Shown here: positions 28,401 to 37,938 of the stretch, one piece after another
Layout of the letters: every line of letters begins with the position of its first letter
How positions within the stretch are numbered: the first letter of the stretch is position 1
Source: Tannerella sp.
GTDB lineage: Bacteria > Bacteroidota > Bacteroidia > Bacteroidales > Tannerellaceae
Reading direction: 5' to 3'
Length of the DNA: 43,041 bases
Assembly: GCA_031257565.1 (NCBI GenBank)
Contig: JAIROL010000059.1
Coordinates: 1 to 43,041, forward strand
Made by a program: the position numbers and the translations under genes
Notes under the pieces: model-generated
Databases searched by the model: none
Seen by the model: the letters and a program-made list of their open reading frames with translations, nothing else
What the model was told of the DNA's origin: nothing

Positions 28401-29749
28401 TTGAAATATCGCTGGATCCTAACGGAGGAACTTTTACGGACGATGCATCTACTAACGGGAGAGTAATAAAAGTCTTATCGCGAGATTATGTCGCTCTGCC
28501 GGAAGTCTCGGTACCGGGCGTCAATTTCAGGGGATGGTATTTTGCAGATAATACTACCCCTTATGATCCCTCTGTTATTTATGACGGCAATATTGAATTG
28601 AAAGCCTTATGGGAGGGGTATAAGGTTACTTTTGCCGGACCCGGAGTAACGACACTTATAATGCAAGTAGTGGGTTCCGGAGATCATGCGACCAAACCGT
28701 CCGATCCTGTTCGCGCGGGATATGTGTTTGCCGGATGGTATAACGGCGCGACCTTGTGGAATTTTGATAACGACGTCGTTACGCAGGATGTGACGCTCAC
28801 GGCAGGCTGGATAGATTTATATACGGTTACTTTTGCCGGGGACGGCGTAACGACGTTTAAGCAAAATGTGCTTTCCGGAAGTCATGCGACCGAACCGTCC
28901 GATCCTGTTCGTGCGGGATACAGGTTTACCGGATGGTATAACGGCGCGACCTTGTGGGATTTTGATAACGGCGTCGTTACGCAGAATGTGACGCTCGCGG
29001 CAGGCTGGGTCCCTGTATATACGGTTACTTTCATCATCACCGACAGCGACAACAGACAGTTGTACGACGGTATGACGATCATTTTCGACGGCAATACGAT
29101 CATCAGTTCCTTCGGCAGGTACACGATTACCAATCTACTCGCCGGCGTATATGAATATACGATTCTGAAAGACGGTTATTTTCCGGTAACCGACCGGATT
29201 GTTGTAAGCGGCAGTAATATTGCCCGGCGTGTCGCGATGTACAGCAATATGGTTACGCCTGAGATATTACGCGAAATAGTTCTCCCGCAGATAGGCGATT
29301 TTGTTATTGATCCCTCGCCGGGCGCTTACTATGTATTGAGCGGTAAAGATTTTGTTTTCACGCTGACGTCGCCGTCTCTGCGTCCTGCGCCTACCCTGGT
29401 AACAGGCCGTATCATACAGGGGCAGACCGAGTTCCTTACCGGAGCGCCGAACGCCGATGGCGGCTATACGTATACCATCCGTCAGGTGCGTCAGAGGATC
29501 GAGATTAGAGCGCTCGACGACGAGAATATAGGCGTCGATAACGAAGGGATACAGGAGACGCAACGCGTCTGGTCTTATGGCGGCAAACTGCATATCCGCA
29601 TGGATAAAACAGCCGTATTATCTATCTATACGGCGGGAGGGATGTTGTACAAACGGCAACAACTTAATGCGGGCGATACCGTAATACCCTTGAATCCGGG
29701 ATTTTATATCGTAGCGATAGGCGATAAATACTGGAAGATCGTGAATTGA
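25499..29749 (+). CDS. Rhamnogalacturonan lyase (PL11-like) with Big2-like domain, InlB_B-type repeats and C-terminal sorting-like domain
   Basis: PKEKLDRGLVAVATGGNVFLSWRLLDGDPADIGFNLYKN; DLDGDGQYEIVFVWAPANLQDNS...DFDGDGKAEIVTRTSDW; repeats YTVTFAGDGVTTFKQNV...AGYRFTGWYNG. Confidence 0.92.
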   Translation: MKTHDFFKKRVSGNADRSGLCQSLVARRSRRLSFFLITLILIAVSNIASVYSQTTWDVTTDFESGLGPFSTPVAGGGTTTNRSSQTLGGETGYVLYFTGSGNGGRMGTFPLTNAIQGRELKLKFDWYAGTVTTATCSGYLYLLDNVSSAGNTIFAINYGSGVSGSFRYQAGTEGAIGGGITNFNRWYTLEFTINYQTSTCDFTITDKNTPANTSTINGIPLDPAIAFDATFRRIRLGGNRASGQALTLTAAIDNYSHKVVDASLPSIDVTSVTVDGLNRVDVGDQILMYPRVLPENASDRSVNWTSSAPGVASVSVDTNNRPIVTGVSAGTAVIKATSVSNGSVYGEKTITVGPLNLPERPKEKLDRGLVAVATGGNVFLSWRLLDGDPADIGFNLYKNNAVAPLNGGSPLGAAYTDYTDAGGTTTDVYSLGVTKGGVELYRTQPAQVWNNQYLSIPVQKPAGYLPDGTPYTDYTIYDGSVGDLDGDGQYEIVFVWAPANLQDNSTGDATGNMYIDAYKLDGTKLWGAGKWIDLGRNIRAGAHYLQLLVYDFDGDGKAEIVTRTSDWSIDTEGTIIGAEVNHMVGGRDLTTGEHENVSVFDGPTGRVLDSKAYNPPRGDVNGWGDNYGNRSDRFLAGVAFLDGVRPSAVMCRGYYTRTTLCAWDWDGEALSQRWLFDSNTAGSQYKGQGNHNLSVADVDNDGKDEIIYGSLTIDDDGSAMYTIGLGHGDAMHVGKLDPSRPGLQYFGVHEEAPFGLHMHDLLTGDIIWRVTGSSDTGRGVSADVDPDYEGNEAWSSGGLGTYSATGTRLGGSISSMNMVIYWDGDTGRELFDGQSNPSVTKINPSGTPPNRDFSSSSTLITFSGASTNGGTKANPCLQADILGDWREEVILRKSDNTELRIYTTVAPTSHSGPGTVPSTGIPTLMHNKEYRLAIAWQNSAYNQPPHTDYFIGYNMSNVVERSENSVAIEISLDPNGGTFTDDASTNGRVIKVLSRDYVALPEVSVPGVNFRGWYFADNTTPYDPSVIYDGNIELKALWEGYKVTFAGPGVTTLIMQVVGSGDHATKPSDPVRAGYVFAGWYNGATLWNFDNDVVTQDVTLTAGWIDLYTVTFAGDGVTTFKQNVLSGSHATEPSDPVRAGYRFTGWYNGATLWDFDNGVVTQNVTLAAGWVPVYTVTFIITDSDNRQLYDGMTIIFDGNTIISSFGRYTITNLLAGVYEYTILKDGYFPVTDRIVVSGSNIARRVAMYSNMVTPEILREIVLPQIGDFVIDPSPGAYYVLSGKDFVFTLTSPSLRPAPTLVTGRIIQGQTEFLTGAPNADGGYTYTIRQVRQRIEIRALDDENIGVDNEGIQETQRVWSYGGKLHIRMDKTAVLSIYTAGGMLYKRQQLNAGDTVIPLNPGFYIVAIGDKYWKIVN
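28623..29010. repeat. Two near-identical InlB_B (Listeria-Bacteroides) repeats within the lyase
   Basis: KVTFAGPGVTTLIMQVVGSGDHATKPSDPVRAGYVFAGWYNGATLWNFDNDVVTQDVTLTAGW and YTVTFAGDGVTTFKQNVLSGSHATEPSDPVRAGYRFTGWYNGATLWDFDNGVVTQNVTLAAGW. Confidence 0.9.
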
Positions 29750-29781
29750 TTATTGTAAAATTTCCGGTTATTCATCATTTG

Positions 29782-29827
29782 AAATGTCTGTTCAGGGTTC
29801 CGACAACCCTGAACAGACATTTCTTTT
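29782..29827 (+). terminator. Strong intrinsic terminator
   Basis: Perfect 18-bp stem AAATGTCTGTTCAGGGTT-ccgac-AACCCTGAACAGACATTT followed by T-rich tract. Confidence 0.92.
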
Positions 29828-29887
29828 TAAGATAATTTTTTAAAATAAAGATTATAATTATATTTGCATTCTTAAATGATTAGGCGT

Positions 29888-31789
29888 ATGAAAACAATTA
29901 TCAATCTATTTGAAGCAAGCGTTAAGAAATATGGCGGGAATACCTTTTTGTGGGAAAAAAAAACCGCAAAATTCGAGCCTTTGACCTATCAGGAAACGAA
30001 GATGCGGGTTTATCGCCTCGCGGCAGGGCTTATAAGTATGGGCGTAGAGGCCGGGGATAAAATCGCTTTGTTATCGGAAGGCCGGAATGACTGGGTGATC
30101 GGCGAACTCGCTATTTTATATACCGGCGCCGCAAATGTTCCGCTTTCGGTAAAGCTGGAGGAAAAAAACGACCTGATATTCCGTTTGAAACATTCCGAAG
30201 CTAAATACATCATGGTCTCCGGCGGACAACTCAGAAAGATCCGGTTGATAATAAACGATTTGCCGCTGGTGGAGAAAATAATCGTGTTTGATACGCTTGA
30301 CGCATACGACGGAAAGGAAACGCCGATGGAAAATGTCCTGGCAGAAGGCGACCGTTTTCTGGAAACACGTTACGATGAACTGATAGCCAGAAGTAAGGCC
30401 GTTAAAGACAATGATATCGCTAATATTTCCTATACGTCGGGAACGACGGCAGACCCGAAAGGAATTATGCTCTCGCACCGGAATTATACGGCTAATGTGG
30501 AGCAATGTATGTCGCTCGTCAAACTCTCCCGGGAGGATAGTAATTTGATTATCATACCATTGGATCATTGTTTCGGCCATGTCGTCGGATTTTATGCGTT
30601 CATGGCATACGGCGCTAACGTGGCCACTGTTCAGACAGGAAAAACGCCTATCGAATCGTTGAAAAATATACCGTTGAATATTAAAGAGTTTCGACCGACG
30701 CTGATTATGAGCGTGCCGGCTTTGGCCAAAAGTTTCAGGAAAAATATAGAAGCTACCATTCAAAAGAAAGGAAAAACGGCCGAAAAACTTTTTCGGAAAG
30801 CATTGCAGACGGCTTATGAATATAATCGCGAAGGTTATAATAAAGGCGGTATTGCCAGGATTCATAAACGGCTGCTGCTGGCTATTTATGACAAGCTTAT
30901 TTTTTCCAAAGTGAGGGAGGCCATGGGCGGCAGGATGAAATTTTTCATAGGCGGCGGCGCATTGCTTGATATAGAACTTCAACGTTTCTTTTACGCGATC
31001 GGAATACCGATGTTTCAAGGATACGGATTGTCGGAAGCGACGCCGGTCATATCTTCCAATACGCCGAGAAAACATAAACTTGGTTCGTCAGGGGTATTGG
31101 CGAAAAAACTGAAACTTAAAATAGTGGATTCCGAAGATAGAGCGCTGCCGGTTGGCGAACAAGGCGAGATAGTAGTGAAAGGCGAGAATGTGATGCTTGG
31201 CTACTGGAAAAATCCGGAAGCGACAAAGGAGACCGTTCGCGACGGATGGCTTTATACCGGAGATATGGGATATATGGACAAAGACGGATTCCTGCATGTG
31301 TTGGGACGTTTTAAAAGTTTATTGATCAGCAATGACGGGGAAAAATATAGCCCGGAAGGGATCGAAGAAGGTATTTGCGACAGTACTAAATACATAGAGC
31401 AAATGATGCTTCATAATAATCAGGACCCTTATACGGTAGCGCTTGTTGTTCCGGATAAAACGCAGTTGAAGAAATATGTGGAGCGTATAAGGCCGGAGCT
31501 CGACTGGGATTCGATAGAAGCGAAAGAGCTGGCGCTGAAAAAAATTCAGGAGATCATTAATCGTTATAAAAACGGCGGCGTTTATGCCGGCGAATATCCC
31601 GAACGTTGGCTGCCGGCTGCAATTGCCGTGTTGGAGGAACCTTTCACGGAGCAGAATCGACTGTTGAACTCATCCTTGAAAATGGTGCGTGGAAAAATAG
31701 AAGAATATTATAAAGAGCGTCTTGAATACCTGTATACTTCCGAGGGTAAGCAGATCGTCAACGATAAAAATATATTCTCCCTGAAGTAA
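29888..31789 (+). CDS. Long-chain fatty acid-CoA ligase (AMP-binding)
   Basis: ISYTSGTTADPKGIMLSHRNYTANV, MFQGYGLSEATPVIS, GWLYTGDMGYMDKDGFLHVLGRFK; listed ORF opens at 29876. Confidence 0.93.
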   Translation: MKTIINLFEASVKKYGGNTFLWEKKTAKFEPLTYQETKMRVYRLAAGLISMGVEAGDKIALLSEGRNDWVIGELAILYTGAANVPLSVKLEEKNDLIFRLKHSEAKYIMVSGGQLRKIRLIINDLPLVEKIIVFDTLDAYDGKETPMENVLAEGDRFLETRYDELIARSKAVKDNDIANISYTSGTTADPKGIMLSHRNYTANVEQCMSLVKLSREDSNLIIIPLDHCFGHVVGFYAFMAYGANVATVQTGKTPIESLKNIPLNIKEFRPTLIMSVPALAKSFRKNIEATIQKKGKTAEKLFRKALQTAYEYNREGYNKGGIARIHKRLLLAIYDKLIFSKVREAMGGRMKFFIGGGALLDIELQRFFYAIGIPMFQGYGLSEATPVISSNTPRKHKLGSSGVLAKKLKLKIVDSEDRALPVGEQGEIVVKGENVMLGYWKNPEATKETVRDGWLYTGDMGYMDKDGFLHVLGRFKSLLISNDGEKYSPEGIEEGICDSTKYIEQMMLHNNQDPYTVALVVPDKTQLKKYVERIRPELDWDSIEAKELALKKIQEIINRYKNGGVYAGEYPERWLPAAIAVLEEPFTEQNRLLNSSLKMVRGKIEEYYKERLEYLYTSEGKQIVNDKNIFSLK

Positions 31790-31946
31790 ATGGGCGATTC
31801 GTCTTCGCCACGACGAGCGCTGCCGGTATTTGCATCTGTAATTAGGCGTCGACCGGCGCCGGCGCGTCGAACTTATTAACAATTGACGTCGTATGTCAAA
31901 AATAATACGTACATTTGTCAATGGATTTTTTAATATTTATATTACG

Positions 31947-33140
31947 ATGAGTAGAGTTTTAGTAATCGGAGCCGGGGGAGTGAGTACCGTGGCCGTAAAA
32001 AAAATGGCGATGAACGCCGCTGTTTTTACCGATATCATGCTGGCAAGCCGCACCAGGAGCAAATGTGATAAGATTGCTGCGGATATAAAGACGACGACGG
32101 TACGGACAGCCCGTGTTGATGCCGATCATGTTGACGAACTGCTGAATCTATTTGAAACGTTTAAGCCGGATATGGTGGTCAATCTGGCTTTGCCCTATCA
32201 GGACCTTTCGGTGATGGACGCTTGCCTGGCTTATGGCGTCAGCTATCTTGATACGGCCAATTACGAGCCGCTTGACGAAGCTAAATATGAATACGGTTGG
32301 CAATGGGCGTATAAAGAACGTTTTGAGAAAGCGGGCCTGACGGCCATACTTGGTTGCGGCTTCGATCCGGGCGTGACAGGCGTTTTTACGGCTTATGCGG
32401 CAAAGCGCTATTTTGATGAGATACATTACCTTGATATTGTGGACTGTAATGGAGGAGATCATCATAAGGCCTTTGCAACCAATTTCAACCCCGAAATAAA
32501 TATCCGCGAGATAACCCAGAAAGGGAAATATTATGAAAACGGCAAATGGCTCGAAACAGACCCGCTGTCTGTTAGCCGGTCTCTTCATTATCCGAATATT
32601 GGCGCCAGGGAATCCTATCTTATGTATCATGAAGAACTGGAGAGCCTTGTGAAGAATTACCCGACCATCAGACGCGCCCGTTTCTGGATGACATTCGGAC
32701 AGGAATATTTGACTCATCTCCGCGTTATGCAGAATATCGGAATGACAAGCATTAAGCCTGTCCTGTATAAAGGAATAGAGATTGTCCCGATCCAATTTCT
32801 GAAGGCCGTATTACCGGATCCCGGAACATTGGGCGAGGATTATACCGGCGAGACTTCGATCGGTTGCCGTATACGCGGGTTGAAGGACGGTAAAGAACGT
32901 ACGTATTATGTTTATAATAATTGCAGTCACCAGGAAGCGTATAAGGAAACCGGAGCGCAGGGCGTTAGCTATACGACCGGCGTTCCGGCGATGATCGGCG
33001 CAAAAATGTTCCTGAACGGAAAATGGAAGAAACCGGGCGTGTGGAATGTGGAAGAGTTTGAACCGGATCCGTTTATGAAAGAATTGAATGAACAAGGATT
33101 GCCGTGGCACGAAGTCTTTGACGGCGATTTGGAACTGTAA
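31947..33140 (+). CDS. Saccharopine dehydrogenase-family, carboxynorspermidine dehydrogenase-like
   Basis: SRVLVIGAGGVSTVAVKKMA, MVVNLALPYQDLSVMDACLAYGVSYLDTANYE, GCGFDPGVTGVFTAYA. Confidence 0.88.
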   Translation: MSRVLVIGAGGVSTVAVKKMAMNAAVFTDIMLASRTRSKCDKIAADIKTTTVRTARVDADHVDELLNLFETFKPDMVVNLALPYQDLSVMDACLAYGVSYLDTANYEPLDEAKYEYGWQWAYKERFEKAGLTAILGCGFDPGVTGVFTAYAAKRYFDEIHYLDIVDCNGGDHHKAFATNFNPEINIREITQKGKYYENGKWLETDPLSVSRSLHYPNIGARESYLMYHEELESLVKNYPTIRRARFWMTFGQEYLTHLRVMQNIGMTSIKPVLYKGIEIVPIQFLKAVLPDPGTLGEDYTGETSIGCRIRGLKDGKERTYYVYNNCSHQEAYKETGAQGVSYTTGVPAMIGAKMFLNGKWKKPGVWNVEEFEPDPFMKELNEQGLPWHEVFDGDLEL

Positions 33141-33265
33141 GATAATTTACGGATAGAAACGTCGTTTTTACCGACAATGGTCCGGAAATGAGCGCTGTGT
33201 TGATTTTAAGGATGTTGTGATCCTGTCAAAGGTATAATTGATATTAACCGAATAAACTGAATATT

Positions 33266-34300
33266 ATGGCAAAAGAAAAGGAAGAAAAGAAAGAAAAAAC
33301 CGTAGAAGGCGGCGCCGATACGGATAAGCTGAAGGCGTTGCGCGCGGCAATGGACAAAATAGAGAAAAGTTACGGGAAAGGCTCCATAATGAAGTTGGGC
33401 GACGAACGTATCGAGAGCGTTGAAGTCATACCTACCGGCTCTATCGGACTGAATGCGGCTCTTGGCGTAGGCGGATATCCGCGCGGGCGTGTGATTGAAA
33501 TTTACGGACCGGAATCATCCGGTAAAACGACGCTGGCTATTCATGCGATAGCGGAAGCGCAGAAAGCCGGCGGTATTGCCGCTTTTGTGGATGCGGAACA
33601 TGCGTTTGATCGCTTTTACGCCGAAAAATTGGGCGTTGATGTGGATAATTTGTGGATTTCCCAACCGGATAACGGAGAACAGGCGCTTGAGATTGCGGAA
33701 CAGCTGATTCGTTCGTCTGCAGTGGATATTGTTGTGATAGATTCTGTTGCCGCATTGACTCCGAAAGCGGAGATTGAAGGCGAGATGGGAGACAGCAAGA
33801 TGGGGTTGCAGGCGCGATTGATGTCTCAGGCGCTACGCAAGTTGACGGCTGCAATAAGCAAAACCAAAACGACATGCATCTTTATTAACCAGTTGAGAGA
33901 AAAGATCGGCATGACGTTCGGAAATCCCGAAACGACTACCGGCGGTAACGCCCTTAAGTTTTATGCATCGGTACGCCTTGATATACGTCGTATAGGCTCG
34001 CTTAAAGATGGCGACGAAGTACTTGGCAATCAGGCGCGGGTGAAAGTCGTTAAGAACAAAGTGGCGCCTCCTTTTCGTAAAGCGGAATTTGACGTCATGT
34101 TCGGCAAAGGAATCTCGCACTCGGGCGAGATTATAGATCTTGGAGTGGAACTTAATATTGTAAAGAAAAGCGGGGCCTGGTTTAGCTATAACGACACGAA
34201 ACTCGGACAAGGACGCGACGCCGCGAAAAAATGCGTCGAAGATAATCCGGAACTGGCCGATGAACTGGAAGGCTTGATTTTTAAAGCATTGAAAAAGTAA
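33266..34300 (+). CDS. recA: Recombinase RecA
   Basis: [69 protein letters not shown]. Confidence 0.99.
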   Translation: MAKEKEEKKEKTVEGGADTDKLKALRAAMDKIEKSYGKGSIMKLGDERIESVEVIPTGSIGLNAALGVGGYPRGRVIEIYGPESSGKTTLAIHAIAEAQKAGGIAAFVDAEHAFDRFYAEKLGVDVDNLWISQPDNGEQALEIAEQLIRSSAVDIVVIDSVAALTPKAEIEGEMGDSKMGLQARLMSQALRKLTAAISKTKTTCIFINQLREKIGMTFGNPETTTGGNALKFYASVRLDIRRIGSLKDGDEVLGNQARVKVVKNKVAPPFRKAEFDVMFGKGISHSGEIIDLGVELNIVKKSGAWFSYNDTKLGQGRDAAKKCVEDNPELADELEGLIFKALKK

Positions 34301-34456
34301 AAAACGAACCGGACCCTTTTCAGGCACGCGAAATAAACAAGATATGACCGTTTTTTTAAAGAAAATCCGGCAGGGGACAACCCGCAGGGATTTTCCGTTA
34401 CAGGTTGTTAATTTCACGTCTCTTAGTAACTTTTTAGTAAAGAGGAGTAAATTATA

Positions 34457-35401
34457 TTGACGTCCAAAGAATTGTATCGGGCGCTTTGCGCAGTAGAAGA
34501 CAGCATCCCTGTTTTTTCACGGGACTGGTGGCTTGACGCCGCTTGCGGCGACGACTGGGAGGCGCTGCTTAAAGAAAAGGATTGCAAGGTATATGCGGCG
34601 ATGCCGCTGTATGTGCCGTGTAAACATATTGTATCCATGCCGCATTATACTCAGACGATGGGTATATGGTTTGCCCCTGAGGCTGCCGATACGAAATATT
34701 CGTCTTTGCTCGGGCGTCGCCGGGCAACAGGCGAATATTTTATTAAAAAGCTCGACTCCTATAAGAGCTTTCTTCAGAATTTCAGCCACGAGTTTACCGA
34801 CTGGCTTCCGTTTTACTGGGAAGGGTATGCGCAAACGACGCGTTATACTTATATTCTTCACGACATTAAAAATTTCGAAAGGTTATGGCTGAACATGAGT
34901 CGGCATACGAGGCGGAATGTGAAAAAAGCGGAGGAGGAACCTATCGTAGTACGGCGCGACGTAACGGCGGATGATTTTCTGGAAATACAGGAGATGACGT
35001 TTAAACGGCAGCATAAAAAGAATACGCAGAGTGATGCGGTATTGCGGCGCTTGATAGATGCGGCGCGCGAACGCGGACAGGGTGAGATATTCGGAGGATA
35101 TGATTGTGCCGGACGTCTTCATGCGGCGGCGTTTGTCGTATGGCAGAAGAGCTCCGCTTATTATATTGCAGGCGGTGGGAATCCTGCATTGCGTTCTTCG
35201 GGCGCTCATGGCTTGGTGATGTGGAATGCGATAAAGTATGCTTCACGATATACCGATACATTTGACTTTGAAGGATCGATGATAGGGGGCGTAGAGCGTT
35301 TTTTTCGTGAGTTTGGCGCCGTACAGACGCCGTATTTTGTAATAACGCGGGGGAAACCGAGTTTCCTGGATCGCGCGTATATGAAACTGAAATACAGATA
35401 G
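34457..35401 (+). CDS. FemAB/GNAT-like acyltransferase, TTG start
   Basis: RHTRRNVKKAEEEPIVVRRDVTADDFLEIQEMTFKRQ..., GARLHAAAFVVW-type GNAT core, FDFEGSMIGGVERFFREFGA. Confidence 0.75.
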   Translation: MTSKELYRALCAVEDSIPVFSRDWWLDAACGDDWEALLKEKDCKVYAAMPLYVPCKHIVSMPHYTQTMGIWFAPEAADTKYSSLLGRRRATGEYFIKKLDSYKSFLQNFSHEFTDWLPFYWEGYAQTTRYTYILHDIKNFERLWLNMSRHTRRNVKKAEEEPIVVRRDVTADDFLEIQEMTFKRQHKKNTQSDAVLRRLIDAARERGQGEIFGGYDCAGRLHAAAFVVWQKSSAYYIAGGGNPALRSSGAHGLVMWNAIKYASRYTDTFDFEGSMIGGVERFFREFGAVQTPYFVITRGKPSFLDRAYMKLKYR

Positions 35402-35418
35402 AAACGCAGTATCGAATA

Positions 35419-36729
35419 ATGAAGTCTATGACAGAGATAATACGGTATATATTGCGGTTTATGATCGGCGAACATCTTGCCGACGACATTAGCCGTTTTG
35501 TCGGATATACGTCTGATGTAGCCTCTTTTGCAAAATATAAAGTGGTTATTGTTCCATCGGATTTTTTTGATGAAAGAATATACGGAACAAACAAAACAAG
35601 GCCTTCCATACCTCTTAAAAATATAGAGGGCGTTCCGTTTTTATTCGGAAATCCTCACATGGAAAGGATCGGAGATACGATTATTGTGCATGCCGATCTG
35701 GTGGCAAGCGCCTATTTTCTGCTGAGCCGGTACGAAGAAATGTTACTTCGTCATGTACGCGATGAACATGGACGGTTTCCCGGACGCGAATCATTGCCTC
35801 GCCGCGCCGGATTTATAGATCGTCCGGTTGTGGACGAATATGGAAAACTGATACGGAGGTGGCTTAATCGGAACGGAGTTAAAACGGAAGAACTGGCGCC
35901 GTTCGTTCGGAAAATAAATCTTACGCATGATGTGGATGCGCCGTTTAGCTGCCGTACATGGCGCCATGTCGCGCGTCAGATTCTTTTCGGGCGGGATCCT
36001 GTTGCCGCGATTCGCTGCAAATATGGTCCGTTGATACGGGATCCGTACTATACGTTCCCCTGGCTGCTTCTGCAGAATAAGATGCTTCAGCGTACGGCGG
36101 GAGAAGGCCGGTGCCGGTCGCTTCTCTTTTTTAAAGCCGGAGGAAAAACCAAGCGGGATAAACCCCGGTATAATCTGACCGGAAAAGATATTCGCGCATT
36201 GTTTGAATTGTGTCGCGAATATGAGGCGACCATAGGGCTTCACAGCAGTTATCATTCAGGCATGGATCCTTCGCTGATATTATCGGAGAAGAATAATCTG
36301 GAGAATGCGTTTGGGATAAACATCCTGCATAACCGGCATCATTTTCTTGCTTCGCGGGAACCGGAAGATATGGAATATCTTGAAAAAGCCGGTATTACCG
36401 ACGATTATACCATGGGGTATGCGGATGTGGCCGGTTTTCGTCTTGGAACATCCCTGCCGGTACATTATATTAATCCTGTAACGCAACGTTTGTCGGCTCT
36501 TGCGCTTCATCCGCTTATCATCATGGATTGTACGCTGAATGAGCTGAAGTACATGAATCTCGCAGCCGACAGGGCGGAAGAATACTGTATAAGGCTGATT
36601 GATAATGTCCGGAATGTGAATGGCGAATTGACGCTCCTGTGGCATAATACGTCAGTCGTAGAAAAAAGCGGATATCTACGGAATTTATATAGTAAGTTAA
36701 TAAAATATTCAAGTTGGAATATCGTATGA
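35419..36729 (+). CDS. Polysaccharide deacetylase-like protein
   Basis: KINLTHDVDAPFS, FELCREYEATIGLHSSYHSG, ...LTLLWHNTSV. Confidence 0.7.
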   Translation: MKSMTEIIRYILRFMIGEHLADDISRFVGYTSDVASFAKYKVVIVPSDFFDERIYGTNKTRPSIPLKNIEGVPFLFGNPHMERIGDTIIVHADLVASAYFLLSRYEEMLLRHVRDEHGRFPGRESLPRRAGFIDRPVVDEYGKLIRRWLNRNGVKTEELAPFVRKINLTHDVDAPFSCRTWRHVARQILFGRDPVAAIRCKYGPLIRDPYYTFPWLLLQNKMLQRTAGEGRCRSLLFFKAGGKTKRDKPRYNLTGKDIRALFELCREYEATIGLHSSYHSGMDPSLILSEKNNLENAFGINILHNRHHFLASREPEDMEYLEKAGITDDYTMGYADVAGFRLGTSLPVHYINPVTQRLSALALHPLIIMDCTLNELKYMNLAADRAEEYCIRLIDNVRNVNGELTLLWHNTSVVEKSGYLRNLYSKLIKYSSWNIV

Positions 36730-37841
36730 AAATCGTGACAGTTATAGGAACAAGGCCGCAATTCATAAAAGCTGCAGTCGTTAGCAGGGCGATTGCCGCG
36801 TATAACGGCATAGATGAAAAGCGTCAGATGAAAGAATGTATTCTCCATACGGGGCAACATTATGATAAAAATATGAATGATGTGTTCTTTAAAGCGCTGG
36901 GGTTGAAAAAGCCTGACCGGCAATTGTGCTGCGGCGGCATAACCAGTAGCGCGAAAATGCTTTCTGAGATGCTGACAGGTATAGAAAAAGTTTTAAAGAA
37001 GCGTCATCCGGATTATGTACTTGTATACGGAGATACAAATTCAACATTAGCAGGCGCATTAGCGGCTTCACAGTTACATATACCGGTGTTGCATGTGGAA
37101 GCAGGGTTACGTAGTTTTAATAAGTGGATGCCCGAAGAAATAAATCGTATGCTGACGGACCATCTATCATCCATGCTTTTTTGCCCTACTTATAAAGCCA
37201 TGGAAAATCTGGCAAAAGAAAATATTACCAATGGAATATTCTATACGGGAGATGTGATGTATGATGCGGCTCTTTCTTTTGGAAAAATGGCGGAGGAAAA
37301 GTCCGGGATATTATCCGAACTCGGGCTGCAGCCTGAAAAGTTCCGTTTATGTACGGTTCATCGCGCCGAGAATACGGATCATCCGGAACGTCTGACGCAG
37401 ATCATTCTTGCGCTTGTGGAAATCGCTATGCCCGATTGTCCGGTTGTCTTACCCCTTCATCCGCGCACCAGAACGTATATAAAGAATTATAATCTGAATG
37501 CGACAATTGCGTCCAACGAATCCTTACGGGTCATTGATCCGGTTGATTATCTGGATATGGTGATGCTCGAAAAAAACGCGAAAACGATTTTGACGGATTC
37601 CGGAGGAGTTCAGAAGGAAGCGTATTTTTTCCGGACGCCTTGCATCACTTTGCGTGAAGAAACGGAGTGGACGGAAACCGTTGAGGCCGGATGGAATCAA
37701 ATCGTTGGCTTTCATACTGAAAAAATAGTGGAAAGTCTTGAACTTAACCCTGAAAGGTCTGAAATAAAAGAGTATGGCGATGGACGTGCAGCAGAAAAAA
37801 TAATAAATGCAATTGTCAAAAGCTATGAAGCGGGCATATAA
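36726..37841 (+). CDS. wecB: UDP-N-acetylglucosamine 2-epimerase (non-hydrolysing)
   Basis: MKIVTVIGTRPQFIKAAVVSRAI, HTGQHYDKNMNDVFF, VEAGLRSFNKWMPEEINR, TDSGGVQKEAYF, LREETEWTE. Confidence 0.96.
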   Translation: MKIVTVIGTRPQFIKAAVVSRAIAAYNGIDEKRQMKECILHTGQHYDKNMNDVFFKALGLKKPDRQLCCGGITSSAKMLSEMLTGIEKVLKKRHPDYVLVYGDTNSTLAGALAASQLHIPVLHVEAGLRSFNKWMPEEINRMLTDHLSSMLFCPTYKAMENLAKENITNGIFYTGDVMYDAALSFGKMAEEKSGILSELGLQPEKFRLCTVHRAENTDHPERLTQIILALVEIAMPDCPVVLPLHPRTRTYIKNYNLNATIASNESLRVIDPVDYLDMVMLEKNAKTILTDSGGVQKEAYFFRTPCITLREETEWTETVEAGWNQIVGFHTEKIVESLELNPERSEIKEYGDGRAAEKIINAIVKSYEAGI

Positions 37842-37938
37842 TACGGCTTAATCTGGCGGTGGCGGGTTATTCGTATACCGCGAAGCGCTAGCTAATCTTC
37901 GTGTTCAGAATTAATGAATGTACACATAAAAATAATAC

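Noticed and set aside
30116-31075. 319-aa minus-strand ORF opposite the acyl-CoA ligase
   Set aside because: Shadow ORF of a confident CDS, no recognisable motif.
31843-31869. GC-rich palindromic stretch (GTCGACCGGCGCCGGCGCGTCG) between the ligase and the dehydrogenase
   Set aside because: May be a weak terminator but lacks a T-tract; not enough support.
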